NCBI RefSeq assembly: GCF_910592395.1 | Contig: NC_088317.1 | Location: forward strand, 13,578,001-13,642,000 | From: Lineus longissimus | Taxonomy: Eukaryota; Nemertea; Pilidiophora; Heteronemertea; Lineidae | Reading direction: 5' to 3' | DNA length: 64,000 nt | In this document: one piece after another, positions 10,700 to 22,683 of the stretch | How positions within the stretch are numbered: the first letter of the stretch is position 1 | Layout: every line of letters begins with the position of its first letter | Program-made: the position numbers and the translations under genes | The notes under the pieces: generated by a model | Told to the model about the DNA's origin: nothing | The model's input: only the letters and a program-made list of their open reading frames with translations | Database searches by the model: none

Positions 10700-11596
10700 G
10701 ATGCCACCAGATTTTGAGACTTTGTAAAGGTTTTGGGGATACGACCAATGCATAAAAGCACCGTCGGCGGAACCCCAATCTGCCCTCTCGATCTATCCGT
10801 AGGCCGCGCCACTAGACTGTCAACGCTGACGGACCCCAGTTTATAGACCACCGAGCCTTAGAGACCGAGCTTTTCTTTACCTTACAAATACTTTGTACTT
10901 CGCGACTCACTTATATGTGTTGTTTTTTTCATATACATTGTTCTCGTGGTTTATGGAAAAGTAGGCCCGAAATGTATATAGTGTCTAAAAACAATATTCA
11001 GTTAATGGAATTAAACTTTTTTCAATTACTGTTTGCTTAATATTGCCCTACTGCCCTTTTCATGAATCACTTTTGAGCATTATGTTTACAACGCAGTTAT
11101 TATAACACGAAATATGACTCTAAAATGACAAATACTTGCAACTATTACCGTAATATACGCATATTGTAGGCCTACGTCCATCACTGAAATTTTAGAGTAC
11201 TAATTGCTTGCTATAAGCCAGGTGACTAAACCAACTGACAACTCTACCTCCCCGGAACTCAAACTTTAACGTGAGTTAATTGTAATCTCACTCTCTACAT
11301 ACCAAAGTGATTTATCTAGGAATACAGTTGAACTTCGCTGAAAACTAATGACGTGTTGATGAGTTCAATGAATACTTCAATTCCTTTGGTTTTCTTGGCT
11401 TTTCTTCCCTCTGATTTAGCCAAATTCAATATGATTCTTTTCTACTGTGATGTTAAGGCCCTTGTGTCATGCAGCATATTCCGTCGCAAGTTACACAACT
11501 TATGTTAAACTGTGACCCCGCTGCAATTCAAATTGCACATGACGCCAACTGAATTGTGACGACTTTTAGTGAACAGTGACCAGCCCACCAGGTAGA
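10700..11596. other. Spacer upstream of LAMTOR4 exon 1
   Basis: AT-rich. No gene or repeat recognised. It should include the LAMTOR4 promoter, but no core element is clear enough to call. Confidence 0.4.
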
Positions 11597-11680
11597 ATGT
11601 CCACCATCACCCAAGGAATTGATCGCATTCCCGATTCTCTCTGCTTTCTGGTCCTGAATGAAGATGGTGCTGTACTTAGT
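11597..11680 (+). CDS. LAMTOR4: LAMTOR4 exon 1 (Ragulator subunit), partial
   Basis: ATG at 11597 opens 28 codons that end exactly at a strong donor, AGT|GTAAGT. The peptide starts MSTITQGIDRIPDSL and continues FLVLNEDGAVLS. It closely follows the N-terminus of LAMTOR4 (TQG.(D/E)RIPD.L..LVL....GAVL), where exon 1 ends at the same place. LAMTOR4 is a roadblock-fold subunit of Ragulator, which anchors Rag GTPases and mTORC1 on lysosomes. I could not find the following exons before the convergent PLEKHB gene at 15.2 kb, nor further downstream. They may be lost, highly diverged or outside the window, so this could also be an orphan exon copy. Confidence 0.7.
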
Positions 11681-12320
11681 GTAAGTTTTTGGCCGATTTG
11701 TGAAGCCTGCAAGACCATAAGTAATAAACATGATTATCCACGGAATGATGCCAGAGTCAGGTTTTTATAATTATGTTGGTAAAAGCTGTGCTGAGTTGGA
11801 TTTGACACTAACGGATTTTGTAAGGGAATTGATCTGTAAAAATATGGTCTGTTTGATTACTGTTATCAGCAGTGTATGACCAGTCATATGTTGAAATGTA
11901 TGTCTTTCAACTGTTTTGCTGATTTCATAACATTGTTGGTTTATCACTTCTCTTTAATGAATATTAATATAAACGCTGTGAATATAAAACTACTGTCTGT
12001 TCCATACACAGCATGCTGTGTACATATCCTCTTCCTTCAATAAAAAATCCACTACATATTTAAATTTCAACATTGCCGTTGTAAAGACAGATATAGAAAT
12101 AAAAATGTTGCGCTATTTCCGTTGCGATGCGGCCGACTGAAGAGAAACAAGAGAGAAACAACGCATATTGTTCAGATATCAGTTTATATATACTAGCTGT
12201 CTATGTTAAATATTTACATGCAATACAGCGTCGGAATCCAAGCGTTGGCTCCCAGCTATGGTCTGGGACCGGTGCATTGGATCCGGGTAATATATTTACA
12301 AAATACGATTAAAACATGCA
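11681..12320. other. Presumed LAMTOR4 intron 1, proximal part
   Basis: AT-rich with no coding match. About 12055-12110 matches a dispersed family also seen at 14390-14460, 21490-21690 and 40700-40890. Confidence 0.4.
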
Positions 12321-12324
12321 TTAA

Positions 12325-13324
12325 CCCTTTCAGTACTGGTCAACCGCCGGGCGGCTGAACAGTACCCCGCCGCTCCGTACTCATCAACCGCACCGCGGTT
12401 GGTGCACTATAGAAACTACGAGTGCTGCCGTCTTCTAACGATCGTTAGAACTAATTAGGTTTACAAGGCATGCGGGCAACTGGTTTTCCCGCCTTTCTGG
12501 ATTATTTTCAGCGATCAAATGCTTCTTTGAAGACCTCTCAATGGGCGCGCTTTGGGATTCGAGCATGGCTGCAAAACGTGGCGCGAAAATTTCGGCGGAT
12601 GAGGTTATTGCTCATTTCCTTGGCGATGAAATATATCACACTGTTCTATGCTACACTCAGGTGCCAGTGGCATGAGAAATCAGTCATTCAGGATTTGAAA
12701 GATACAATAATGACTTTGTGAGTTGGTTTGTAGGGAAATAAGCAAAGTCTAATGATTTTTGAGAAATATCATTATTATTTCTCACCATAATTGAGTTGTA
12801 ACTACAGTACATGTACGCCTGTTACATTTCATAGTGAAGCTCCAACCTGTAACATGCAAAATTGCAAGAAATCCACACAAAAACACTTTTTGACGGTTTT
12901 TCACAAAAAAATGCGGAATTTGCCGATTTTCCCTCTTTTTGGGAGAAATATCCTCAAAAATTCATTTCTCAATATTTTTATAAAATTATTTTGAGAAAAC
13001 ATGGAGGAGAAGAGTGGCAATGACTCTTGTTTAGGTTTTTTGCAAGAAAGCTTGAAATAAATGGCCCAGTGAGCTTTATTCCGAAAACAACCACCTGATT
13101 TCAGTTTTCAGAATATGCTAATTAGGCTGTATGACCTAATTTGCATATTTGCATAAGTTAATTTTTTGGTAAAAATAAAGTTTAGGTAGTTGTCCATAAC
13201 AACTAAGTAGTTGTTTCTTTCTTTCTCGATCTGACATAGTGCAGCAGCCCTTTGAAAAAAAACTCTAAAATTGGTCAAATCTTGCTCAGTACAGAGCATG
13301 CACATAGTGCCAGTAGCGAAAGGG
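12325..13324 (+). mobile_element. piggyBac-like element, internally deleted
   Basis: Flanked by TTAA on both sides (12321-12324 and 13325-13328). Termini are CCCTTTCAGTACTGG on the left and, inverted, CCCTTTCGCTACTGG on the right. TTAA duplication plus 5'-CCC ends are the piggyBac hallmark. An ATG at 12564 opens a 36-codon frame (MAAKRGAKISADEVIAHFLG...) that may be a remnant of a transposase N-terminus; it ends at a TGA and the DDD catalytic core is absent. The length is exactly 1,000 bp between TTAA sites. Confidence 0.75.
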
Positions 13325-13328
13325 TTAA

Positions 13329-14039
13329 AGGTAGAACTGGTAATTTCTTATATCCTGCGATTCCGGCTTACCTTGCCGCTCGATGGAGATACCTTTACTT
13401 ACGTTTTCGAATTAAAATGGCGAAGATAAATGAAAGAAATAGAATTCGGCAGATGTTCTTGCTTCAGATTATTCTTGAGAGTCGCCCCGAAGCGTTGTGT
13501 GTTTCAGGTTTTATTTCGCGCCACATGAATTAGCGCTACGCCAAACCCAATCCAGGGTCGCAATTTGTCAAGCCCACAAAATCCACGTGCTCAAGAAAAG
13601 AAGAAACGCCCCCTAGCAACTACGGTTGCAGATGAACAGGCTAACGAGGTCCCAAAAACTATTAAGGACAACTTAACCAGATTAAATATCAGTCACATGG
13701 AATAAATAAAAGTGACTGGAATCGCGGTTAAACGCACAACTACGGTTATTAACCGAATTATTATAAATTGACGATCTAAGTCAACGCGCATGGATATTCT
13801 TAGCAACCGCGTAAATGGGACACAACACGATCACGTGATAATAGCTGACTTGCCGTGCCATGTCAACAAGACTTTATCACAAGCGCTTCAAAAAGGGAAT
13901 ATGAAGTAAACACGCGATGCGGTGAAACCGATGCACACTGACAATGAAAAGATGGCGAAGCCAAATTAGAACGTGGTAAGCAAAGTTAAAGTTAAAGTTT
14001 AGGGTTTATAGTCTGATATCAACTACGATATAGGTTGTC
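13329..14039. other. Spacer, no gene seen
   Basis: I checked this stretch for LAMTOR4 exons and found none. No repeat identified. Confidence 0.4.
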
Positions 14040-14277
14040 ATCCGACTTTACACTTTAACCCCAGTCTGTCCTGAAACCTTTCAGTAGACCTCAGATGAGC
14101 TGCTCAACCAGCGCTACAATCTGAGCATTTCTGACCGGTACCCATTTATACACCTGGGTGCAGAGAGGCAAGTAAGACAGAGAGACCAGCCTACAGTCTC
14201 ACGCCGACAGTGGGGATCGATCCCGGGACCTCTTGACCGCTGGTCGAGAGTCCAAGCCACTACACCACAGCGGCTCC
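14040..14277 (-). mobile_element. tRNA-derived SINE (V-SINE-like), copy 1
   Basis: On the minus strand the head starts GGAGCCGCTG and contains a promoter A-box-like GTGGTGTAGTGG and B-box-like GGGATCGATCC. It is followed by a core shared with 39775-40016 (ACCTTTCAGTAGA and ACAATCTGAGCAT on the plus strand). Pol III promoter boxes plus a conserved core identify a tRNA-derived SINE; the V-SINE label is tentative. Confidence 0.7.
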
Positions 14278-14504
14278 TTAAGCAATGACAACAGCTGTCA
14301 TGCCGGAAATCGCGAGTCAAATGTGCTGACGCAAACAACGAAAGTTATGAACAGAGAATGATGTACATTATATACACAATAATACATTGGCCAAAATGCC
14401 AAATCACCATACTTTGAATACTAAGTTTCAGTAAATTCGTATTCATAATAACTGCACTACGGCTTAATGTATAACTGCATTTCTATCTTCCTGGAACACC
14501 AGTA

Positions 14505-14664
14505 CAGTGGAACCTCCCTAAGCGGACACCTCTCTATAAAGGACACTAGTTTTGGTCCCAAATTGCGTGTTTCTATTCAATTTGACCTCTCTTATCAGGA
14601 CACCTCTCTATTAAGGACAGCACTTGTCACTCCTGAGGGTGTCCTTAATAGAGATGTTCTACTG
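14505..14664. mobile_element. pogo/Tigger-like MITE, copy 1
   Basis: Ends CAGTGGAACCTCCCT and inverted AGTAGAACATCTCT, flanked by TA (14503-14504 and 14665-14666). The interior is made of repeated GGACACCTCTCTATTAAGG words. Six copies of this family lie in the window. Confidence 0.75.
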
Positions 14665-14754
14665 TAATTGCAAACGGCACACCCCTTTACATTACAGGTA
14701 ATAAGTAGCCAACGTCTCCCTGGTCATCCGTGACGTCCCTCCAATGTAACTACA

Positions 14755-15186
14755 ATGATTGAATGAATGAATGAATGAATGAATGAATATAAGAATTTCT
14801 ATAGCGCCTGAATTAAAAGAAAAACTTAAATTCTCAGGCGCTTTACAAAGCAAAACACTCCCTGAAAAGGTGTTGCTTCAGGAGAGTTTTGAAAATGTCT
14901 ATGGAACCAGCAAGCCTGATGTTGGAAGGTAGCTGGTTCCATAGAACCGGTGATGACTTGTAAAAAGAACGGTCACCAAAGGTTTTGCACTTAGTGCGAG
15001 GGACCACCAAAGTTAGAGCAATAACAGAGCGGAGATGGTAGGTGGAATGGTGCCTCAGTCTGACCATATCACACAGGTACGCAGGTGCGACTCCATGTAT
15101 TGCCTTGTATGTAAATAAAAGCACTTTGAAAACAATCCTGTATTTAACAGGAAGCCAATGGAGTCGCATGAGATAGATGGCGCTAT
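14755..15186 (-). mobile_element. LINE 3' fragment (CR1/L2-like) with (ATTC)n tail
   Basis: The minus strand encodes 108 residues (14843-15169) starting MRLHWLPVKYRI with FGDRSFYKSSPVLWNQLP near the middle and a LKQHLF ending. This is the C-terminal end typical of CR1/L2-group reverse transcriptase ORFs. It is followed by a short 3' UTR and an (ATTC)n microsatellite tail (14755-14790, GAAT on the plus strand). The copy is 5'-truncated and its 5' end abuts the PLEKHB stop codon region (15198), so it sits in the PLEKHB 3' UTR on the same strand. Confidence 0.8.
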
Positions 15187-15197
15187 TAGTGTTGAGA

Positions 15198-18100
15198 TCA
15201 CCAGAAAAGGAGCGGTGACCACATCATAGTTCCTAGCGCTGCTCCGGCCATCATGCCCATCGCGACATCTCCACCATCATACCGGTTATGATATTCGGGG
15301 GCATTCTGGTAGATGACGGTCGTCCGTGATCCATCCGCCTCTTGAACGACTGCAAAAAAATACAATGAATCTATATAACGTACGAATATCATCTGCACAA
15401 TCGGCATAAACCACCCTGGCACAGTATCCTATTCTTAGCGTGTTGGCCCACTCACGCCCGCTTACTCTGGCCCTCATCCCAAGATTTTTAAGGCATGGGC
15501 AAAGGAGGCAACTTAACATACAATAGCATTCCGTGACGTTACTATTTATAGCTCACAAGATCATTTGAATAAGATATTGATGACGTTTTAGTCACGTGAC
15601 AGTCGGACATCGACACTTATTTCTACGCATTTGAGCTTGTTTCAAAGTCAATTATCTTTGACCCTGCATTGTTTTAAGCATGAATGATACCATAGAGTCA
15701 GAGAGAGAAATATTCAGAACAATTATGTAGTATTTCCAACAATCGGACATGTGCCAGATTGAATCTAACTGCCCTAGTTAGAAAGCCTGAATCCATTACG
15801 AAACCGCATGTTTGTCCGACATTGCCTGTAATTCAGTGATGGGGAAATAGAGGGCAGCAGCTGCAGTGACGTCATCTTCGCGGAATGCTATTTCGGGCCA
15901 CGTCAGTGTTTAGTACAGTCCCCTTTAATACAGTCCAAGTCACAATCGTCATCCCTAAATTTGCGTCATTGACACACTGGTGCTACCCAGCAAATAGGTC
16001 GTGCGCAAGTTGAGCATGATTTACGCAAAACATAGAGAGATAAGCGCGTCATTAGGGCGCGTATGTTGCCCATCAATGACGTGAAGCAGACGAAGGTCAA
16101 TTGTGAATTGGAATGTAGCGCATCAATGACGCGAAGCAGAATGAAGGTCAATTGTGAATTGGACTGTAGCGCATCAATGACGCGAAGCAGAATGAAGGTC
16201 AATTGTGAATTGGACTGTAGCGCATCAATGACGCGAAGCAGAATGAAGGTCAATTATGAATTGGACTGTAGCTGAGGTGATGATTTTAGAGATTGGATTT
16301 TGACAGTTGGTAGTGTTAAGCGTTGCAAAACTATTAAAGACTGGCCATCATAACATGATCTTTCACTCCGAATTCATTAGCCATACTCGTCACAAGAAAA
16401 CTTTCATTTCTCATCTGTGAAACACCAAACTTAGGACAAGGAAGAACAGATTTTCTCACATCGCAAATCCCATTGTTGGTAATATTGTCTTAAAATGATG
16501 TGTGGCTTATATCCGGGGCAGTGAGAACCAGACTTTACAAAGTGACATTCAAGTTTTGAGAAAAATGGGTCGGTTCTCGATCAGGAACTTTTGAGAGACA
16601 ATACCACCAATGAATATTCATAGGTTGGAGGGATGAGACCTATCAATAAGACGCGAGTATGGTTTTAACTCTCAAGTACATATTTGGAGAGGCATTGAAA
16701 TATTTGCTGTGGCAAGTCTACAGATATAAAGAAATTGTTTGATGAAATAATTAATTTTGAATTTTGATAATTTGGCAACCCTGTGGGTACGGCTGACCCT
16801 GTGTTTTGAGATTTTTCTGCCAGTTGGCTGAAAAGAGTGGAAATATCAATGTCTGTCCAATTTGTCGATTATCAAAAAATTTCCTTGGTCAACTACCAGT
16901 TTACTTTTCACCATTTACTTGCCCGACTGTCCGGAATATCATATCGAAATTTCAGATTCACAACCCCACGCAGTATTTGATGCGTCGCAATTCAAACATT
17001 GACAATTGAACTGCTAAAAGGCTTAAAAAATGGCCAGGGCCATTGTGCTCACCTCACATGGAGGAAAGATGGATAAAGAGCATGGTATTGTGTCATGTAG
17101 TGTTAGGTTTGATGTAGGTCCAAGCAATTACAATTTCCCCAAAATGGCCAATTTACAGTACATTCGACCTCTGTGACCTTGAAAAGTAGGTCAAATACAA
17201 GAAGACCCGGATGACACATTGAATGGTTGTTAGAATTAGATGTACCTATGATATAAAATTGGTGCCAATCGGGCAAGTCATTACTAGGAATAATGGCATT
17301 TTGAAGAATTTAGGATTTGGCCCCCTCCCTGGAGGCCAAACGGCAAATCAGATCGCACCAAACTTCAGTACCTGAGATCACCTGACCAAGGGGTACATGT
17401 GTACTTAATTTGTGATCAATAGTCATTGCAGTTAAGAAACGTGCCATAGTTACGGCCTGACGGCGAATTTACGCCATTTGACCTCTGTGACCTTGACAAG
17501 AAGGTCAAATTAAAAACCTGTGTGACATATACTGTATGGTGGTTAGATGTACCCATGATATCAAATTGGTGGCAATCGGGCAAGAAGTTAAGGAATAATC
17601 ACATTTTTAAGGTTTTTGGATTTTGCCCCCTGGTGGTCAAGTGGTGAATCATATTGGACCAAACTTCGGTCCCTGAGATCACCTGACTAAGGGGTAAATG
17701 TGTACCAAATTTGGTATCAATAGTCATTGCAGTTTAGAAACGTGCCATCATTACATCCTAACAGCCAATTTACACCATTTGACCTCTGTGACCTTGAAAA
17801 GGAGGTCAAATCAAAAACCTGGAGGATGTATGATGCACCTTTGCTAGAAGTACCTACCATATTTTTTTCAAAATTTCCCGACTACTATTAAGGGAGATAT
17901 TGCATATTTTCACTTTTAACGTTTGGCCCCCTGGTGGCCAAACCATGAAACGAATCGGACCAAAACTTGGTCTCCAAGGTGTCATTACATAAGGGTACAT
18001 GTGTACCAAGTTTCAACTCAATAGCTCTAACAGTTACAAAACGTGCCCTGCTAACGGACGACGGACGACGACGACGACGACGACGACGACGGACGACGGA

Positions 18101-21100
18101 CGCCACGGTATGGGATAAGCTCACCTCTGCTAAGAGGTGAGCTAAAAATCAATGGTAGTCTTGCCTCTTGATTGTTCATGGAAAAGTGGAGTGCTGCCAT
18201 CTATGAGTGAACAGTGGAAGCTACATCAACTATTCTGTCAGAAAACAGTACTTAGGTCTGAGGTTGCAACATTTTTAAACAAATTGTCACTTTTTAGACT
18301 CGGGATCTCATCACACCACCTCATGTGTAAGAACAGTGCAAGTTATCAAACATACTGCAAGTAAAGCCTGAAGTTCTTTCTAAATGTTCACAAAAACATT
18401 GTTTATCGATTCCAATTAAAATCAATTGGAATTGAAAGAATAGTACTACTAACCGTAAGGCGGGGGATGTGATCCATAGTACCTCTGCCCAGGGTAGGCA
18501 TAGACAACTCGCTGTGTTGGGTATGCACTTCCCTGCACCTGCTGTGGTGAGGACCCCTGTGGGTACGGCTGACCCTGTGAGTACGGTGGAGGAGGACCTG
18601 TGGGGTAGGCTGGGGGCTGATTCGGGTTGCCCGTAGGTGGCTTGAATGCTGGTCTTACATTGATGACTCTCGCTTGCTCCAGGGAGAACTGCCATGCTCT
18701 GTGAGACAAAAGAATTCATTTTGAAATGGTATCTGCAGCTTCTGGGAGGATGGATTTGTTAGCCAGATAGTATTTCATAATACAATCTCATTCACCCCCG
18801 ATTTGATAACAAAATTTGTATGCAAGGATTTTTGCTGCAGCATTTGTCCTGACCAAAAAATTGCATGGCCCGCCCTCAAAAACCTAATCTTTTAATTTTT
18901 AACATTCCTTGGACACAAAACAGGAAATTTCATTATCATGGCCTGAAGTAATTGGCAAAAACATTGTAACTGGGCACTGTCACCTTCTGAGGATAGGCTA
19001 TCAAGAAACTGCTTAAAGTGAATGTGGAACAAGGCACCAGACTCCAGCTCGCGTACTTCAGATATTGGATACCCCAAGTTGATGTTGCCTGGACCAGTGT
19101 TCTCCACAGGGTTTTCTCCAGGTAGGGTGATACCCTTGATTTGCATGATGTTTTACCAGTGTGCAACACAAGGTAGGGTGGCCAGCAATTTGAGGTAGGG
19201 TGGCCCTATAGGAACCCTCTACAAAGTTCTAGAGCAAGGTAGGGTGGCTCTTCCAAGGTAGGGTGGTAAGCTGCCAAGGTAGGGTGGGCCAACCTGACAA
19301 ATAGCCTTGTGGAGAACACTGCTGGACATTTGCACAGGGATGCCAATGAGCCAAGGCACGAGTCTGAAATTTCTTTCTTACACAAATCTTTCCCTTGGAT
19401 CAGCTTTCACTTGCACAAAAATACCTCGAAAATGTTTAGTTTGGGCCCGAATTTAAAACATCAAAGATCCAAAGTGACATGAGACAGAGATCTGTCAATT
19501 TCAAATATCAACCTTTAGCATTTAGAAACAGGAAAAAGTATAAATCCGCCAGAAATCAGAAATTTGACATCCATGTTTGTATATTGTGCCCAGGTATGTG
19601 GCGTAGGGTGAAGCTTACTTCGCATCATCAGGGTTTTCTCCACATAGCTGCCACGTCTCACTTCTCCCAACCACCGCAAGCAGCGCGTCTCTACTCGCGC
19701 CATCTGGGGGAGAAACGCCACACTAAAATAGAGACAATTTATACATGTATAGACCATACAGTGGAACCTCCCTTAGCGAACACCTCTCTATTCAGGAAAA
19801 CCTCTCTATCAAGGACACTAGTTTTGGTCCCAAATTGGTTGTTTCCATTCAATTTGACCTCTCTGATCAGGACACACTATCAAAGACAGCATTTGTCAGT
19901 CCCGATGGTGTCCATTCAATTTGACCTCTCTGATCAGGACACACTATCAAAGACAGCATTTGTCAGTCCCGATGGTGTCCTTTATAGGGAGGTTCTACTG
20001 TACTTGGAAATTTAACTTAAGCACCCTCTTCAGACAAAAAATTTACTCAAATGCGCTTAAAGAGTAAAAGTTACGATTTTAAAAGATGAACCTTTCGCAT
20101 CTGATCAGTATCTTTATCATCATCTTTTTAGGCTTCATGGTCCATTTTTGCATCTTTGCGATAGGAATTGGTCCACATCAGGTCACATATTTACCCCCTG
20201 TGTCATGGCAACTTATCGGCGGTGAATAACAGTCCTAAAGTCTCCTCCATTCACCGCCGACATCGAGGGGCCAGGAAATCCGTCCGACGCATCATCACAA
20301 ACGAGTGGCCAATCAAATTGCTCGACACAGTCATTAAATGACGGCCTGAATTGATAGTGCCAACCTCAGGATCAGGTTACCCTCCTTCTATACAACATGC
20401 ACTGTGCTTTTGGGTCAGGTCAGCATCCCTGGAACCGTTACTCATTGAACACCTGGTCTTCAACTATGATGGCTTTCAGTGCGTGTCTCGTGCGACAACC
20501 ACGAGGGAGTGTAATATTAGTGTTGTCACGAAATGGACGTGTGGGATAGGAAGGGAATGAAGGGAATTCTGATTATAGAACAAATTCCTTGACCGGCCAT
20601 CAAAGAATTTATATGACAATTGGAATAAAATATTCTTATTTCCAGAATTCTGAAGACTGTTACTAAAATTGGTTTGTACTTTTGCTGCTTTTTTCATTAC
20701 ATGGGACCCCACAGTCATTGGGCCTATGATGGAACGTCCGTGAGTCATCAGTGGATCTACATTGGTTGCACTTTGCTGCTTATGTCCATTTATATGGCCA
20801 TGTAGAATTAGTGGAATGAGCAGACTCTGTACAAAATATGATATAATTACAAAATGGAACTTAATGAACTCATTAAATTTTAATTTCTTCGATACGCCAC
20901 AAAGACTATTTGAAAATCGCTTTTTCAGTCGTTAAGCCAGTACTGGCAATGAGGGCATGAAAACTGGTCTGCAGGGACAGTTTAGTTCAGTCGGTAGCCG
21001 TGTGCATCGCTGTATTACCGTACCTCCTTTCGTCTTCAGAGTTCAGGCATGGCGATGATCATCGCAACAACTGGCTTTTCCAGGTGATTGAAGCCCAGAA

Positions 21101-22107
21101 TCCGCTCATTCCACTTATTCTGCTCATTCTGCTAATTCTACATGGCCCATTTATGGGACCCACGGTCATTGGGTCCGAGATGCAATTCCTACCAAATGAT
21201 CACGCACTTACTGCTCGGCCTGTCTGTATTGTGAGACACTCAGTCTTCATCCTCAATGTAGCCTCGGCCTCAAACACGTCAGGACTCTTGAAGTATTTCA
21301 GGTCTCCATTCGTGTACAAGACAAACCAAACTTTTTTCCAACGCAGGAGAAAGGTACCTGAATTGACAAGATAAGCAGGTCAAAATATGCAGATTGGACC
21401 TGGAGGTGCAAGAAAAGATTCACCAGATGGGAATATCAGAGTCTTTAAAACTGTTCGTAATAACTACTACTAGGGGTCGCGGAAATTAGAAAGGCAGTGA
21501 TTTCTAGTGATGTAGTGCAGTCATTATGCATACAAATTTGCTGAAACTTGGTATTCATAGTATTGGTATATCTGTCTTCACAACGGCAATACTGAAAGTT
21601 ATATTTAGAACGTACTTGTATTCACGAAACTGAAAATTTTCAAATTCAATTACAAATTGTCAACGAACGCCATAGGCCTTTAGGAACTACTGGGTATGTC
21701 ATTACTGGTGCCACACTTCGTCAGGAAAAAGAGCCTACAGTGTAGTTTGTGACATATCGATGTTATTCATCGATTCCTTTCATCTTGCTTTTCCATAGAG
21801 TCTGGTGGAAACTTGATGACGATGCACGTTCATTTGTAGGCCTATGTGAACGGTGTATCGTTTTCTATAGGATTTCTTCCTAGTATCAGCAACCGACGTG
21901 ATAACCAGACATTGCATAAATTTGATGAAAATCACAAATTTGGAAAAAAATACAACTCCTAGCTGGTTTTTAGCATTCTTGGGCCAGTTTCAAGACACTG
22001 TCATTAGTGTCAATTTCAACAAAGGCTTAAATTTCACGAAAGTTTGTCAAATATAATGTCTTACTCTGCCTGTGGAGCCAGCCAGCTTTTGCAATATCCA
22101 TTGCCAT
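15198..22107 (-). CDS. PLEKHB2: Evectin / PH domain-containing family B protein, complete, 5 exons
   Basis: Exons in transcription order: 22107-22065, 21357-21212, 19722-19619, 18698-18454, 15349-15198. All junctions are GT-AG and stay in phase, giving 229 aa (human PLEKHB2 is about 222). Residues 1-110 form a PH domain: KAGWLHRQS, then LLRWKKVWFVLY, PPDGASRDALL and DDAKAWQFSLEQAR. Residues 115-195 are rich in Pro, Tyr and Gln. The C-terminus (about 207-229, DVAMGMMAGAALGTMMW...) is a hydrophobic tail anchor like that of evectins. Evectins sit on recycling-endosome and post-Golgi membranes; evectin-2 binds phosphatidylserine through its PH domain. The start ATG has a good Kozak context (GAGCCATGG). 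Introns carry SINE/MITE insertions and a LINE abuts the stop. Whether it is the B1 or B2 orthologue cannot be decided here. Confidence 0.88.
16068..16275. repeat. Four tandem copies of a 49-50-bp unit
   Basis: The unit GCATCAATGACGCGAAGCAG plus AATGAAGGTCAATTGTGAATT and GGACTGTA repeats four times with few changes. It lies within intron 4 of PLEKHB. Both strands are open only because of the repeat. Confidence 0.85.
16626..17035 (+). repeat. Dispersed repeat family R1, copy B, with filler from PLEKHB exon 4
   Basis: Matches copies at 9336-9722 and 48538-48883 over most of its length. Unlike them it carries a 25-bp insert (16779-16803) identical to 18555-18579 in PLEKHB exon 4. Confidence 0.8.
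17036..18143. repeat. Interspersed repeat with about 300-bp tandem units, (GAC)n and terminal hairpin
   Basis: Contains three to four diverged 300-313-bp units marked by TTTGACCTCTGTGACCTTGA at about 17165, 17479 and 17780. It then has a (GAC)n tract (about 18053-18101) and ends in the hairpin AGCTCACCTC-n-GAGGTGAGCT (18118-18143). The left end at 17046 has the related word GTGCTCACCT. No ORF with a recognisable domain. It lies in intron 4 of PLEKHB. Confidence 0.75.
19095..19321. mobile_element. hAT-like MITE, CAGTGTTCTCCAC termini, copy 1
   Basis: Perfect 13-bp ends CAGTGTTCTCCAC and GTGGAGAACACTG, with CTGGAC on both sides (19089-19094 and 19322-19327), a 6-bp target duplication. The interior is a degenerate array of AGGTAGGGTGG words. 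It lies in intron 3 of PLEKHB. Confidence 0.75.
19758..20000. mobile_element. pogo/Tigger-like MITE, copy 2, with internal duplication
   Basis: TA-flanked (19756-19757 and 20001-20002), ends CAGTGGAACCTCC and inverted CAGTAGAACCTCC. It contains a near-exact internal tandem duplication of about 69 bp that is absent from the other copies. Confidence 0.75.
21490..21690 (-). repeat. Dispersed repeat family R2 fragment
   Basis: Resembles the inverse of 40700-40890, sharing ACAACGGCAAT, GAAACTTGGTATTCATAGTAT and AATTACAAATTGTCAACGAACG words. It lies in intron 1 of PLEKHB. Confidence 0.55.
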
Positions 22108-22683
22108 GGCTCGCACTCGTGAATGAAACCACCAGAGCGTTAATTACCTACAAGATGAAAATAAATGTTTAGCATTATGGTTGAACTGGAGCAGGCAATA
22201 CCCATCAACCCGGTTTGTGGAAGCTGCTTACTGCAACGCCGAGCTATAGACAGTTTGCGTAAATAAATTTCGACCATTTTGAAAAGGAGTTTTCACAGGC
22301 AGCTTTAGTTTACCATGACATGTTTTAAATTGAATCATCACCAAAAGCATTCAAAATATCATGAAAACTGAAGACATGGACAGCTTCATTCAAGTAAATT
22401 GTTTGAATAAGCTTGTATATTGTACTTTTAGTCCATGGTAAACATACGTTGCCTGTTCAAAATGGCCGAACTTTATTTAGGCCTCCGCAGGTTAGATTGT
22501 CTATAGAGTCCTTCACACCAGGCGGAGGAGGAAGCCACTGAAGACCACAACAGACAAGCAGCAAACAAAAGACTGCATGGTCGCACACCACATGATCTTT
22601 TGTTCGTTGTGCCTAGGTTTGTTTATATGTTTGGGCCTGCAAAGACTTCCTCCACCTGACCTGGTCACTGCATGCTGTAAAAC
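22108..22683. other. PLEKHB upstream region up to the TTAA transposon
   Basis: Non-coding. It must hold the 5' UTR and promoter of the minus-strand PLEKHB gene, but I see no clear core promoter element. Confidence 0.4.

Noticed and set aside
12470-12721. 83-codon ORF in the piggyBac-like element
   Set aside because: A different frame from the plausible transposase remnant at 12564; no catalytic motifs.
18321-18719. 132-codon minus-strand ORF over PLEKHB exon 4
   Set aside because: Wrong frame; the PLEKHB frame joins exons 3 and 5 in phase.
19479-20015. 178-codon plus-strand ORF
   Set aside because: Spans antisense PLEKHB exon 3 and a Tigger-like MITE.
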